A stretch of 14,535 nucleotides of DNA from JBBSQE01 sp038258095 (GCA_038258095.1 JBBSQE010000068.1:1-14535), one strand, 5' to 3'. Shown: positions 1 through 7,508, numbered from the stretch's first letter. Numbers and translations are program-made. The notes: generated by a model from the sequence alone, not told the origin.

Positions 1-536
1 CCCCCCAGCCCCTCCTCCCCGCCCCCGACGCAGCCCTGGCCGATTCCGGGGCCGATCGCAGCGGCGGGCGCCCCGACCGCCTCGGCGCCGCGCTCGACGA
101 TGCCTCCGGAGAGGCCACGCCAGCCACCGTGGATCATCGCGACCCCACCGGGTCCGAGCAGCGCGATCGGCAGGCAGTCCGCGACGAACACGAGGGGCGC
201 CAGGCCTGCCAGCGATGTCGCGTGGCCGTCGACATCGGGAGCCGGCGAGCCGGGCGTCGCAAACGGGCTCGGCTCCTGGGGGGCGGCGTGGGTCAGGACA
301 TCGGCGCCGTGGATCTGGCACCCCATCAGGACTGACGCCTCGGGGAGCCCGAGTGCCCCGGCCATCCGGGCGCGATTCTCGCGCACCGCGTCGGAGTCAT
401 CCTCGGTGAGGATCCCGAGGTTGAGGGTCGCGAAGTCACCCTCGCTCACGCCTCCGAGGCGTGTCGTGAACGCCGCACGCGCCCCCGGCAGCTCCGCCTC
501 GAGCCAGCGCACGTCTCCGATCTGCTTCCAGTCCAT
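1..536 (-). CDS. pgeF: PgeF/YfiH family laccase-domain protein (3' end missing)
   Basis: The family is the multicopper-like 'polyphenol oxidase' or laccase domain, now linked to peptidoglycan editing (removal of L-Ser misincorporated in place of L-Ala in muropeptide precursors) and also reported to act on purine nucleosides. The gene reads leftward from an ATG at 534-536 and leaves the window after 178 codons, so roughly the last quarter is absent. Visible family motifs are TTRLGGVSEG with LNLG near the N-terminus, QIHGADV, VADCLPIAL and MIHGGWRGL. These carry the His-Cys-His metal ligands. The next motif, normally GPCCYEVGEE, reads GQGCVGGGEE here: one Cys is kept but the Tyr-Glu pair is lost. 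That lies at the extreme edge of the window, in a C-rich run, so a base-call error is possible. The start is 16 bp after the stop of the upstream nucleotidyltransferase gene, which suggests cotranscription. Family assignment is confident; the exact substrate is not. Confidence 0.88.
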   Translation of the reverse strand, partial: MDWKQIGDVRWLEAELPGARAAFTTRLGGVSEGDFATLNLGILTEDDSDAVRENRARMAGALGLPEASVLMGCQIHGADVLTHAAPQEPSPFATPGSPAPDVDGHATSLAGLAPLVFVADCLPIALLGPGGVAMIHGGWRGLSGGIVERGAEAVGAPAAAIGPGIGQGCVGGGEEGLG

Positions 537-552
537 CTCTGAATGATCCCGT

Positions 553-1671
553 TCAGCCGCGCGCGGCTGCGAGCGCGGCCTCGAGTTCGGCTTCGCGCCC
601 GGAGATCTCACCGTCGAGCTTGCGGCGAAGGGCGTCAGAGAGAGCCGCGCCCATCGCGGGCCCCTCGGGCACTCCGGCGGCGATCAGGTCCTCACCGTTG
701 ATCTCCAGGACGACGTGTCGGTGGTCGGTGACGTAGCTCTCGAGCCAGTCCGCACCGAGCGCCCGTGCGAGGACCAACTCCTCCGGACTCGCGCCACGAG
801 CGAGCTCCACCGACTCCGATGGGCTCGCGGGAGTGGCCGCGGCGAGAGCGGGCGCGGGACCGAGGTCCCCCTCGATAACCGCGAGGAGCGCGCGGTCGCG
901 GTCGGCGAGGGCGCTCCACGGATGCCCGGCCATCTGCTCCGCGACCTTCTCTGCGAGCCGCTGTGCGCCGGGGGGCAGATCGACGATGCCCCACGAACCC
1001 AGGAGCGCGATCGCCTCGGATGCCATCGGCTCGGCCGTGAGACGAAGGAGCTCGGAGCGCCGCCGGTCGGCGGAGATCGTCCCGAGATCGGTCTGGCGCA
1101 GCAGGGCGAACGTCTCCGGGTCGGGCTCCAATCCGAAGCGCGCCGCATAGCGGGCCCCGCGCAGTGCGCGGGTCGGGTCGTCGATGAAGGAGCGGTCGTG
1201 GATCACCCGCAGCACACCGGCCGCGAGATCGCTGCGGCCGCCGTGAGGGTCGAGCAGATTCGGGTCCGCGCCACCCAGGGGCAGCACCATCGCGTTCACC
1301 GTGAAATCACGACGCGACAGGTCCTCGTTGATTCCGGCCGGAGCGACATCGGGAAGGGCGCCCGGCGCAGAGTAGGTCTCCCGCCTCGTGCTCCCCAGAT
1401 CGATGCGGGCGGCTCCAAGTTGGACCGTCGCGGTCGAGAACCGCTCGTGTCCGGTGAGGGCCCCGCCCAGCCGTGAGGCGACTTCGCCGGCGTCCCCGGC
1501 AACGGCGATGTCAAGGTCGGTGCGCCCCCGGCCGAGCAGCAGGTCACGGACCGTCCCTCCGACGACATACATGTCGGCTCCGTCGGCGGCCTCGAGCAGC
1601 TGCGAAAGCTCCGGCACGGCGCCCTCGAGCGCGGCGAGCACCTCGTCGGTTGGGCGAGTCCAGGGGGCCAT
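553..1671 (-). CDS. cca: CCA-adding-type tRNA nucleotidyltransferase (class II)
   Basis: This is a class II nucleotidyltransferase of the poly(A) polymerase/CCA-adding family, which adds or repairs the 3' CCA of tRNAs. Counting from the GTG at 1674, the head domain carries VGGTVRDLLLGR (38-49) and the DLD metal-binding pair (53-55). RRDFTVNAM lies at 121-129. DPTRALRGARYAARFG (166-181) is the neck/RNA-binding helix typical of the family. At about 372 residues it has no C-terminal HD phosphohydrolase domain, which places it among the shorter forms. I chose ATG 1671 over the adjacent in-frame GTG 1674 because a weak GAGAAG ribosome site then sits 6 nt upstream. Sequence alone does not separate full CCA-adding from CC- or A-adding enzymes or poly(A) polymerase. 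It is followed closely by pgeF and is divergent from the PQQ-propeller gene across only 33 bp. Confidence 0.88.
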   Translation of the reverse strand: MAPWTRPTDEVLAALEGAVPELSQLLEAADGADMYVVGGTVRDLLLGRGRTDLDIAVAGDAGEVASRLGGALTGHERFSTATVQLGAARIDLGSTRRETYSAPGALPDVAPAGINEDLSRRDFTVNAMVLPLGGADPNLLDPHGGRSDLAAGVLRVIHDRSFIDDPTRALRGARYAARFGLEPDPETFALLRQTDLGTISADRRRSELLRLTAEPMASEAIALLGSWGIVDLPPGAQRLAEKVAEQMAGHPWSALADRDRALLAVIEGDLGPAPALAAATPASPSESVELARGASPEELVLARALGADWLESYVTDHRHVVLEINGEDLIAAGVPEGPAMGAALSDALRRKLDGEISGREAELEAALAAARG

Positions 1672-1684
1672 CACGGTCTTCTCG

Positions 1685-1690
1685 TACCAT
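1685..1690 (+). promoter_or_regulatory. Possible -10 element for the PQQ-propeller gene
   Basis: TACCAT fits the relaxed TANNNT -10 pattern and lies 14 nt before the ATG at 1705. No recognisable -35 sits at the matching distance, which falls inside the 5' end of the divergent cca gene. There is no Shine-Dalgarno sequence before 1705, so the message may have a very short leader. The evidence is weak. Confidence 0.2.
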
Positions 1691-1704
1691 GACGCGTTCC
1701 TCAG

Positions 1705-3207
1705 ATGGCCAACTCGCCGAAATCCAAGGGCGGGAAGCCCGCGGCGGATTCAGGCGGCAAGAACGCGCCGAAACCCGCCGAGGGTGACTCGAAGAAGCAG
1801 CGCTGGTATCGCGACCGCCGCAAGCTGGTCGCCGTCGCGGCCGCGCTCGTCGTCGTCATGGCAGTGGGTGTTGCGGTCGCCTACAACCAGCTCAAGCGCC
1901 CGGACGATGTCAGCAACCCGTCGGTCCCGTTCAAGTCGGAGCCCCCGCCGAAGCCGGTGCTCAAGACGACCGACTGGCCGGTCTTCGGCTACGACCGAGC
2001 CCGGACCCGCTATCTACCGGCGAAGGGGATACGGCCCCCCTTCCGGCGGATCTGGAAGTACGGAGGCGCAAGCACGCGTGCCATCGGCGCCGGCGACGGT
2101 GACAACTCCCCCCTGATCGAGTTCCCCCCGATCTTCGTCCGCTCGAAGGAGCTCTGCGATCGCCGAACCAAGCAAGGCTGCGGCGGCCGCCTCTTCTTCG
2201 TCGACAACGACGGATATGCGATCTCGCTGGACGCGAACACGGGCCGGGTCTACTGGCGTCGCCACCTCGCCACGAAGAACGCCTCCTCCCCCGCTTACGC
2301 GCATGGCCGGCTGTTGATCACCAACCTCGAGCCGGGCCAGGTATCCGCACTCGACCCTCGCAACGGCAAGACGATCTGGCAGCGGTCGCTCCCAGGGCGC
2401 TCGGAGTCCTCACCGCTCGTGATCGGCAACACCGTCTACTTCGGGTGTGAGAATGGTCAGCTCTTCGCGGTCAGCGCACGCACCGGCAAGACGAAGTGGG
2501 CAACGACCCTCGGCGGGGCCGTGAAGGCGGCGCCCGCCTACGACAAGGGCATCCTCTTCGTCGGGGACTACGGCGGGGTCATGTCCGCGGTGCGCGCCAA
2601 GGACGGCAAGATCGTCTGGCAAGAGAACGGACTGGGGTCGAGCTTCGGCCGGTCGGGCGCCTTCTACGCGACTCCGGCGGTCGCCTTCGGCCGCGTGTAC
2701 AGCGGCAACAACGACAGTCGCGTCTACTCGTTCGACGAGACGACCGGTGAGATCGCGTGGACCTATTCCACCGGCGGCTACGTCTACTCCGGCACGGCCG
2801 TCGCCGACACGCCGTCCACCCCGCCCACCGTCTACGTCGGTTCGTTTGACAACTCGATTTATGCCATCGACGCAAAGACCGGGGATCTGCGCTGGCAGGA
2901 GTCGGCGGGAGGCCCGGTGATCGGATCCCTGAGCATCGTCGGGAACGTCGTCTACGTCGCGACGTTCGACCCGACGACGACGACCGGTTTCAACCCCGCG
3001 AATGGTAAGAAGGTCTTCACCTACCCGACCGGCGCCTACATGCCGGTGATTTCCGACGGTCGCCGGCTCTACCTGACCGGCTACTCGTCGATCAGCGCGC
3101 TACAGCCGCTCAAGAAGGGACGGAAGACTGGCGCCAAGGCCGCACAGGGGGAAGGCGCCAAGCAGCGCGCGGGCCACCGGGGGACCGGCGCTTCCGCCCA
3201 GGGCTGA
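1705..3207 (+). CDS. Membrane-anchored PQQ-type beta-propeller repeat protein
   Basis: A 500-residue protein with a Lys/Pro-rich cytoplasmic N-terminus and one hydrophobic segment at about 40-59, preceded by RDRRK, which predicts an inward N-terminus and an extracytoplasmic remainder. From about 160 to 465 there is a chain of PQQ/BamB-like blades. Each has the pattern 'VYFG..nG.lfAvdarTGk..W', for example at 163-184, 212-225, 243-265, 283-305, 336-352, 375-397 and 415-437. The family repeat is a generic binding propeller. The quinoprotein catalytic residues cannot be inferred, so I give no enzymatic role. The C-terminal 30 residues are a basic, Gly/Ala-rich tail (KKGRKTGAK and onward). An in-frame TGA at 1690-1692 blocks any upstream start. 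The next gene starts 6 bp after the stop, so this protein and the deacetylase are probably made from one message and may both act at the cell wall. Confidence 0.85.
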   Translation: MANSPKSKGGKPAADSGGKNAPKPAEGDSKKQRWYRDRRKLVAVAAALVVVMAVGVAVAYNQLKRPDDVSNPSVPFKSEPPPKPVLKTTDWPVFGYDRARTRYLPAKGIRPPFRRIWKYGGASTRAIGAGDGDNSPLIEFPPIFVRSKELCDRRTKQGCGGRLFFVDNDGYAISLDANTGRVYWRRHLATKNASSPAYAHGRLLITNLEPGQVSALDPRNGKTIWQRSLPGRSESSPLVIGNTVYFGCENGQLFAVSARTGKTKWATTLGGAVKAAPAYDKGILFVGDYGGVMSAVRAKDGKIVWQENGLGSSFGRSGAFYATPAVAFGRVYSGNNDSRVYSFDETTGEIAWTYSTGGYVYSGTAVADTPSTPPTVYVGSFDNSIYAIDAKTGDLRWQESAGGPVIGSLSIVGNVVYVATFDPTTTTGFNPANGKKVFTYPTGAYMPVISDGRRLYLTGYSSISALQPLKKGRKTGAKAAQGEGAKQRAGHRGTGASAQG

Positions 3208-3213
3208 CCCGCC

Positions 3214-4064
3214 GTGCCACCGCTCACCCGCGAGGAGCGCGTCGCGCGGCGAGAGTCTCGCCGGAGACAGATCCGGCGCCGCAGGCGAACGGCGCTGCTC
3301 GGGATCGCTGGGGGGATCGCGGGAGTCGCCGGGATCGTGCTGGTGGTCGGAGGGACCGGCGGCGGCGATCACACGTCCGGTCCCGGCGCCCACGCCGACT
3401 GGCGCCCGCACAAGGGCCCGGTTCCCATCCTCGCCTACCACGAGTTCGGCGATCCGCCCCCGGCACCTCGTATCCGGAGCTGTTCGTGCCCGAGCCGGAC
3501 TTTCGCGCCGAGATGAACTGGCTCGACCGCAAGGGCTACGAGGCGGTGACGCTCGACCAGGTCGAAAACGCCTGGTTCCGCGGTGGCCGCCTCCCATCCA
3601 AGCCGATCGTTCTCACCTTTGACGACGGCTATATGCCCCAGTACACGTTTGCTTTCCCAGAGCTCGCCAAACACCACTGGCCCGGGGTCCTGAACCTGAA
3701 GGCGGAGGGCCCCGACCTCTACAAGAAGAACGTTCGCGAGATGATCGCGGGGGGTTGGGAGCTCGCTTCTCACACAATCAACCATCTCGACATGACCACA
3801 CTCGATGGCTCCGACATGAAGCACGAGCTGGCCGGCTCACGGGCGATACTGCGCCGCGAGTTCAAGGTTCCAGTCGACAACTTCTGCTACCCGTCAGGGC
3901 GATTCGACCGCGAGGCCGAGGTCGCCGTGAAGGCGGCCGGCTACCGGAGCGCGATCACTGAGATACCCCGTCTCGCCAACCGCGATCAGCGCTTCGCACT
4001 CGGGCGCTACGAGGTGCTCCGGTCGAGCGGAACCGGCGGCGTGGCGGCGTTTCTCGGCACCTAG
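3214..4064 (+). pseudogene. Membrane-anchored polysaccharide deacetylase (NodB/CE4), split by a -1 frameshift
   Basis: Two reading frames together encode one deacetylase of about 283 residues. Frame 1 (GTG 3214 to about 3462) gives a basic N-terminus, a transmembrane segment at residues 26-46 and the family's PVPILAYHEFGDPPP. The sequence then drops into the frame ending at 4064, which continues GTSYPELFV, DFRAEMNWL, TFDDG (catalytic and metal Asp), ASHTINH (the two metal His), and FCYPSGRFD followed by AAGYRSAIT. The join needs one more G in the GG at 3462-3463, turning CCGGC into CCGGGC. Everything after the break is well conserved, so this may be a base-call error rather than true decay. 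If real, the catalytic half could only be made from a GTG at 3486, without a membrane anchor. The GTG 3214 start lies 6 bp after the propeller gene. The expected role is removal of N-acetyl groups from an envelope polysaccharide or peptidoglycan. Confidence 0.85.
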
Positions 4065-4077
4065 GCAGGAATACCGG

Positions 4078-4848
4078 CTAGGGCCCGAACGGGCGCACAT
4101 CGATGCCCGCCGCGGCCATCTCCGCCTTTGCTTCGGCAACCGTGTGGTGCCCGTAGTGGAAGATCGAGGCGACCAGTGCCGCGTCGGCGTGTCCCTCGAG
4201 GATCGCCTCGCTCAGGTGCTCGAGCTTTCCGGCGCCGCCTGAGGCGATCACGGGAACAGGAACAGCCTCCGCAACTGCTCTCGTCAGCTCGAGGTCATAT
4301 CCGTCGGCCGTACCGTCACGGTCCATGCTCGTCAGGAGGATCTCCCCCGCTCCCCGCTCAGTGCCCTCGGTGGCCCACTCGGTCGCGTCCCGGCCGACCG
4401 CCACCCGGCCGCCGTTGAGGTAGACGCCCCAGCCGTCACCGTCATCGGAGCGCGTGGCGTCGATTGCGAGGACGACGCATTGGGCGCCGAAGTGCTCCGC
4501 GAGCTCGGTCAGGAGCTCGGGTCGCTTGAGTGCGGCGGAGTTGACCGAGACCTTGTCCGCGCCCGCGTCCAGCACCGCCTGCGCATCCGCGACCGAGCGA
4601 ATCCCGCCGCCGATCGTGAACGGGATGAAGACGTTGTCAGCCGTCCGCCGGCAGAGTTCGACGATCGTGTCCCGCTTCTCGTGCGAGGCGGTGATGTCGA
4701 GGAAGACGAGCTCGTCCGCCCCCTCCGCGTCGTAGCGCTCCGCCAGCTCGACCGGGTCACCGGCATCGCGGATGTCGACGAAGTTGGTCCCCTTGACGAC
4801 GCGGCCGGCGTCGACATCGAGGCAGGGGATGACGCGCTTGAGGGCCAC
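4078..4848 (-). CDS. hisF: Imidazole glycerol phosphate synthase cyclase subunit HisF
   Basis: HisF is the (beta-alpha)8-barrel cyclase. With HisH it converts PRFAR and ammonia to imidazole glycerol phosphate and AICAR. The 256-residue protein has normal length. The catalytic aspartates are at the standard positions: D11 in IPCLDVDAG and D130 in VLAIDATR. The phosphate-binding loops TIGGGIRS and IASGGAGK are also present. It starts at GTG 4848; I see no convincing Shine-Dalgarno sequence. It is the last gene of the his cluster, but it is separated from hisA by the PRC-barrel gene and by a perfect inverted repeat 24 nt upstream of the start. Its expression therefore depends on readthrough or on an unseen promoter. 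It ends 13 bp from the convergent deacetylase gene. Confidence 0.97.
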   Translation of the reverse strand: MALKRVIPCLDVDAGRVVKGTNFVDIRDAGDPVELAERYDAEGADELVFLDITASHEKRDTIVELCRRTADNVFIPFTIGGGIRSVADAQAVLDAGADKVSVNSAALKRPELLTELAEHFGAQCVVLAIDATRSDDGDGWGVYLNGGRVAVGRDATEWATEGTERGAGEILLTSMDRDGTADGYDLELTRAVAEAVPVPVIASGGAGKLEHLSEAILEGHADAALVASIFHYGHHTVAEAKAEMAAAGIDVRPFGP

Positions 4849-4872
4849 CCGGTCACCGTAGCGGCCAGGAGT

Positions 4873-4909
4873 TGTCGCGTTTGTATCGCCATACGGGACA
4901 AACGCGACA
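4873..4909 (-). terminator. Perfect 12-bp inverted repeat after the PRC-barrel gene: probable terminator hairpin
   Basis: TGTCGCGTTTGT (4873-4884) is exactly complementary in reverse to ACAAACGCGACA (4898-4909), with a 13-nt spacer. It begins 2 nt beyond the PRC-barrel stop codon, the usual place for a hairpin terminator. There is no U-tract after it on the minus strand, so it would be a U-less hairpin of the kind common in high-GC bacteria. It also lies just upstream of hisF, so an operator for a dimeric regulator is the main alternative. Confidence 0.6.
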
Positions 4910-4911
4910 CA

Positions 4912-5493
4912 TCAGCGCTGCTCGTGGCGGTCTGCTTCCTCTCGCAGTTCCCCGGCCCGCCGCGAGGCGTCGTCAGCCTTGCCGGTTGAATCTTGACGCT
5001 CCCGGCGGGCCACTTCGGCCTGCTCGCCGGCGCTCTCCGCCGCCGAGGTCTGGGCCTTCGCGGTCCGGTCCATGCGCGACGCTTCCTCGCGGAGACGGGC
5101 GGCTTCGGCGGATCGCTCGGCTCTGAGGCCCGCGGTCTCGAAGCGCACGCCGGCACGGTCATCTTCCGATGCGCCCGAGGGCGGGAGGCCGTAGTGGGTC
5201 AACATCGCCGACTCCTGCTTTCCGGTGAGCGGATCTTCGGGATCGGCGGTCGGCGCATCCTTCACTTGGTCCTTCGTGACCGTCACCCGTACCGCGTCAG
5301 GAGTGAAAGTGGCGCCATCGAGCGGCACGAGGCTGTGCTTTCGCCCGAACAGGCCGGTCTTAACCGAGCCGATTCCCGCGTCGTCGGAATCGACCTCGAG
5401 GAAGATCTCCTCGAGCTTGCCGACCTTTTCGCCGGAAGGATCGACGACTTCCTGGCCCTTCCAATCCTCGACCTGCTCAACCTCGAATGCCAT
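4912..5493 (-). CDS. PRC-barrel domain protein with charged coiled-coil tail
   Basis: A 193-residue soluble protein without signal or membrane segments. Residues 1-75 form a PRC-barrel (DWKGQEVVDPSGEKVGKLEE, then LVPLDGA and a VRVTVTKDQVKDAP strand), ending in the LTHYGL element that often follows this domain. Residues 118-193 are rich in Ala, Glu and Arg and lack Pro, predicting a long helix or coiled coil. PRC-barrel proteins are small beta-barrels found in photosynthetic reaction centres, RimM and many stress proteins; no specific function is assigned here. The start is firm: ATG 5493 is preceded by GGAGAGG (5501-5507) at 7-nt spacing. A SigF/SigB-type promoter lies just upstream and a 12-bp hairpin just downstream, so it looks like a separately regulated stress gene placed between hisA and hisF. 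Confidence 0.88.
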   Translation of the reverse strand: MAFEVEQVEDWKGQEVVDPSGEKVGKLEEIFLEVDSDDAGIGSVKTGLFGRKHSLVPLDGATFTPDAVRVTVTKDQVKDAPTADPEDPLTGKQESAMLTHYGLPPSGASEDDRAGVRFETAGLRAERSAEAARLREEASRMDRTAKAQTSAAESAGEQAEVARRERQDSTGKADDASRRAGELREEADRHEQR

Positions 5494-5528
5494 ACCGGAC
5501 CCTCTCCGTAGCTGGTGAACCCTTCAGC

Positions 5529-5555
5529 TACCCATTCGGGGGCGAAAGCCAAACC
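5529..5555 (-). promoter_or_regulatory. SigF/SigB-type (general stress) promoter of the PRC-barrel gene
   Basis: Read on the minus strand, GGTTT (5551-5555) is followed by exactly 17 nt and then GGGTA (5529-5533). This matches the actinobacterial SigF/SigB pattern GGTTT-N15-17-GGGTA. It lies entirely in the 70-bp gap between hisA and the PRC-barrel gene. A start about 7 nt downstream would give a leader of roughly 28 nt that includes the GGAGAGG ribosome site. Confidence 0.6.
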
Positions 5556-5563
5556 GATGGCGA

Positions 5564-6292
5564 TCAGCGCGCCAGCGCTGCCTGACCCTCGGCGACGGTG
5601 AATCGGCCCTCGAAGAGCGCACGACCGACGATGGCGCCAGTGACGTTCGCCGGTGCGGTGGCGGCAAGCAGCTTCAGGTCGTCAAGCGAGCCGACTCCGC
5701 CCGAGTAGAGCACCTCGGCGTCACCGGTCGCCTGTGCGACCAAGCGCACCGCATCGATGTTCGGCCCCTCGAGGGTGCCGTCGACTTCGATCGGCGTGAA
5801 GAGGAAGTGCCTGACCCCCCGCCGTGTCAACTCGAAGACCGCCTGTTCGACCCCTTGACCGCTGTCCTCCGTCCAGCCGGCGAGGGAGACATTTCCGCCG
5901 CGGGCGTCGACCGCGACCACGATCTTCTGACCGTGCTCGGCGAGCATCGCGTCGAGAAAATCGGGATCCCGAATCGCGGCTGTGCCGATCACGGCTCGAC
6001 TCGCGCCGGCGCTGAAGACCGCCGCGACCCCGTTGGCATCGCGGAGGCCGCCTCCCACCTGGACCGGGCAATCGACCCGCGCCACGATCCGTTCAACGGC
6101 GTCGAGGTTGGCCGGAAAGCCGTCGCGGGCCCCGTCGAGGTCGACGACGTGCAGGTAGCCAGCGCCACCTTCTGACCATCGGGCCGCGGCGTCGACGGGG
6201 TCTGCGTCGAAGGTCGTCTCGCGGTCGTAATCGCCCTGGACGAGCCGGACCGCGCTGCCTTCGCGGATGTCGATCGCGGGATAGAGAATCAA
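5564..6292 (-). CDS. hisA: Phosphoribosylformimino-AICAR-phosphate isomerase HisA
   Basis: HisA isomerises ProFAR to PRFAR, the substrate of HisHF. The 242-residue barrel starts ILYPAIDI, with the catalytic Asp at D8, and has VVAVDARGG with the second Asp at D129. VQVGGGLR and LYSGGVGS form the phosphate-binding loops, and the loop FTPIEVDGTLEGP keeps the conserved Thr. The reading frame is open for 88 further codons upstream, but that extension is an Arg-rich shadow of hisH. The homology begins at TTG 6292, which overlaps the hisH stop as TTGA. A TTG start inside a four-base overlap fits the ATGA/GTGA overlaps elsewhere in this operon and implies translational coupling to HisH. Confidence 0.95.
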   Translation of the reverse strand: MILYPAIDIREGSAVRLVQGDYDRETTFDADPVDAAARWSEGGAGYLHVVDLDGARDGFPANLDAVERIVARVDCPVQVGGGLRDANGVAAVFSAGASRAVIGTAAIRDPDFLDAMLAEHGQKIVVAVDARGGNVSLAGWTEDSGQGVEQAVFELTRRGVRHFLFTPIEVDGTLEGPNIDAVRLVAQATGDAEVLYSGGVGSLDDLKLLAATAPANVTGAIVGRALFEGRFTVAEGQAALAR

Positions 6293-6921
6293 ACCGTGGC
6301 GGGTGCAACGGCGCAGATCCCGGCGAAGTTCCGGAGCAGGCGAAGGCCTGCGGCGCTCGACTTCTCGGGGTGGAACTGGACGCCGAACACGTTGTCGCGC
6401 TCGGCGGCACAGGCGAAGCGCTTCCCGTACTCGGCGCTCGCGAGCAGGTCGGGGCCTACCGGGCGAGGTGCAAACGAGTGAACGAAGTAGAAGGGCACGC
6501 CGGGCTCGATGCCGTCGAAGAGCCGCGAGTCCCGCTCTCGGTCGACGGCAGCCCAACCGATGTGGGGCACCTTCAGGCCGGGGGCGTCAAGAGCGGCGAC
6601 GTCGCCGTCGAGCAGCCCCAGCCCCTCGGCCCCGCCGAGCTCCGTGGTCCGGGCGAAGAGGAGCTGCAGGCCGAGGCAGATGCCGAGGACGGGGATGCCA
6701 GAGGCGGCCCGTTCGGCGAGCAACTCATCGAGGCCTTGGTCGTGGACGCGCTCCATGGCCCGCGGGAAAGCGCCGACCCCGGGCAGGATCACTCCGGCTG
6801 CGTCGCGCGCAACATCGTGGTCGGCGGTGATGACCGCCTCCCCGCCGACCTTCTCGAGCGCCTTCTCGACCGATCGCAGGTTGCCCATCCCGTAATCGAG
6901 GATCGCCAGCTGCCCCGTCAT
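6289..6921 (-). CDS. hisH: Imidazole glycerol phosphate synthase glutaminase subunit HisH
   Basis: HisH is the class I glutamine amidotransferase that feeds ammonia through HisF. The 210-residue length is normal. The catalytic triad is visible as C82 in GICLGLQLLF and H184/E186 in QFHPEKSS. The oxyanion strand LPGVGAF lies near residues 46-52, and the N-terminus reads LAILDYGMGNLRSV. ATG 6921 overlaps the hisB stop (ATGA), and the gene's own stop overlaps the hisA TTG start. Its partner gene hisF is displaced beyond hisA and the PRC-barrel gene, so the 1:1 HisH:HisF complex is encoded from two parts of the operon. Confidence 0.97.
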   Translation of the reverse strand: MTGQLAILDYGMGNLRSVEKALEKVGGEAVITADHDVARDAAGVILPGVGAFPRAMERVHDQGLDELLAERAASGIPVLGICLGLQLLFARTTELGGAEGLGLLDGDVAALDAPGLKVPHIGWAAVDRERDSRLFDGIEPGVPFYFVHSFAPRPVGPDLLASAEYGKRFACAAERDNVFGVQFHPEKSSAAGLRLLRNFAGICAVAPATV

Positions 6922-7508
6922 TCGGTCAGCGTCCCCTTCGTGCTCGGAACTCCGGCCTCATCCGGATCGATGGAGACGGCGACCCGGAGGGCCCGGGCGA
7001 ACGCCTTGAATGCAGCCTCGATCTGGTGGTGTGCGTTGGTGCCACGGCGCACGTAGATGTGGAGCGTCAGCTTGGCGCTGTTGGAGATCGCGCGGAAGAA
7101 CTCCTCGGCGAGCTCGGTGTCGAAACCGGCGATGCTCTGAGCGGGGATATCGGCCTCGAAGACGCAGAAGGGGCGGCCGGAGATGTCGATCGCGCATTCG
7201 GCGAGCGCTTCGTCCATGGGGACGAGCGCCGAGCCGTAGCGGCGAATGCCCGCGCGGTCGCCGAGCGCCTCGTCGAGCGCCTGGCCGAGGACGATGCCGA
7301 CGTCTTCGACGGTGTGATGGGCGCCGGTCTCGAGGTCGCCGGTGGCATCGACCGTGAGGCCGAGCCCTCCGTGGCGCGCGAGCAGATCGAGCATGTGATC
7401 GAAGAACCCGACCCCGGTCTTTGCCGAGGGCTCGCCGCCGTCGACGTCGAGCGACAGGCGGATCTTCGTCTCGCCCGTGTTTCGTTCCCTGTTCGCTGAT
7501 CTACTCAT
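6918..7508 (-). CDS. hisB: Imidazoleglycerol-phosphate dehydratase HisB
   Basis: HisB dehydrates imidazole glycerol phosphate to imidazole acetol phosphate. At 196 residues it is the monofunctional enzyme, with no fused histidinol-phosphatase domain. Signature motifs are GFFDHMLD (34-41), the manganese-binding HHTVEDV (64-70), RRYG, PMDEAL, and the second metal motif RGTNAHHQIEAAFKAFARAL (155-174). The C-terminus ends PSTKGTL as in the family. ATG 7508 overlaps the hisD stop as ATGA. Because no phosphatase domain is present, histidinol phosphate must be dephosphorylated by an enzyme encoded elsewhere. Confidence 0.97.
   Translation of the reverse strand: MSRSANRERNTGETKIRLSLDVDGGEPSAKTGVGFFDHMLDLLARHGGLGLTVDATGDLETGAHHTVEDVGIVLGQALDEALGDRAGIRRYGSALVPMDEALAECAIDISGRPFCVFEADIPAQSIAGFDTELAEEFFRAISNSAKLTLHIYVRRGTNAHHQIEAAFKAFARALRVAVSIDPDEAGVPSTKGTLTE

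Noticed and set aside
4065..4077. Possible shared terminator between the deacetylase gene and hisF
   Set aside because: The 13-bp convergent gap holds no inverted repeat of useful length.
6293..6556. 88-codon N-terminal extension of hisA
   Set aside because: Arg-rich with no homology to HisA; it is the hisH gene read in another frame. The family N-terminus starts at TTG 6292.
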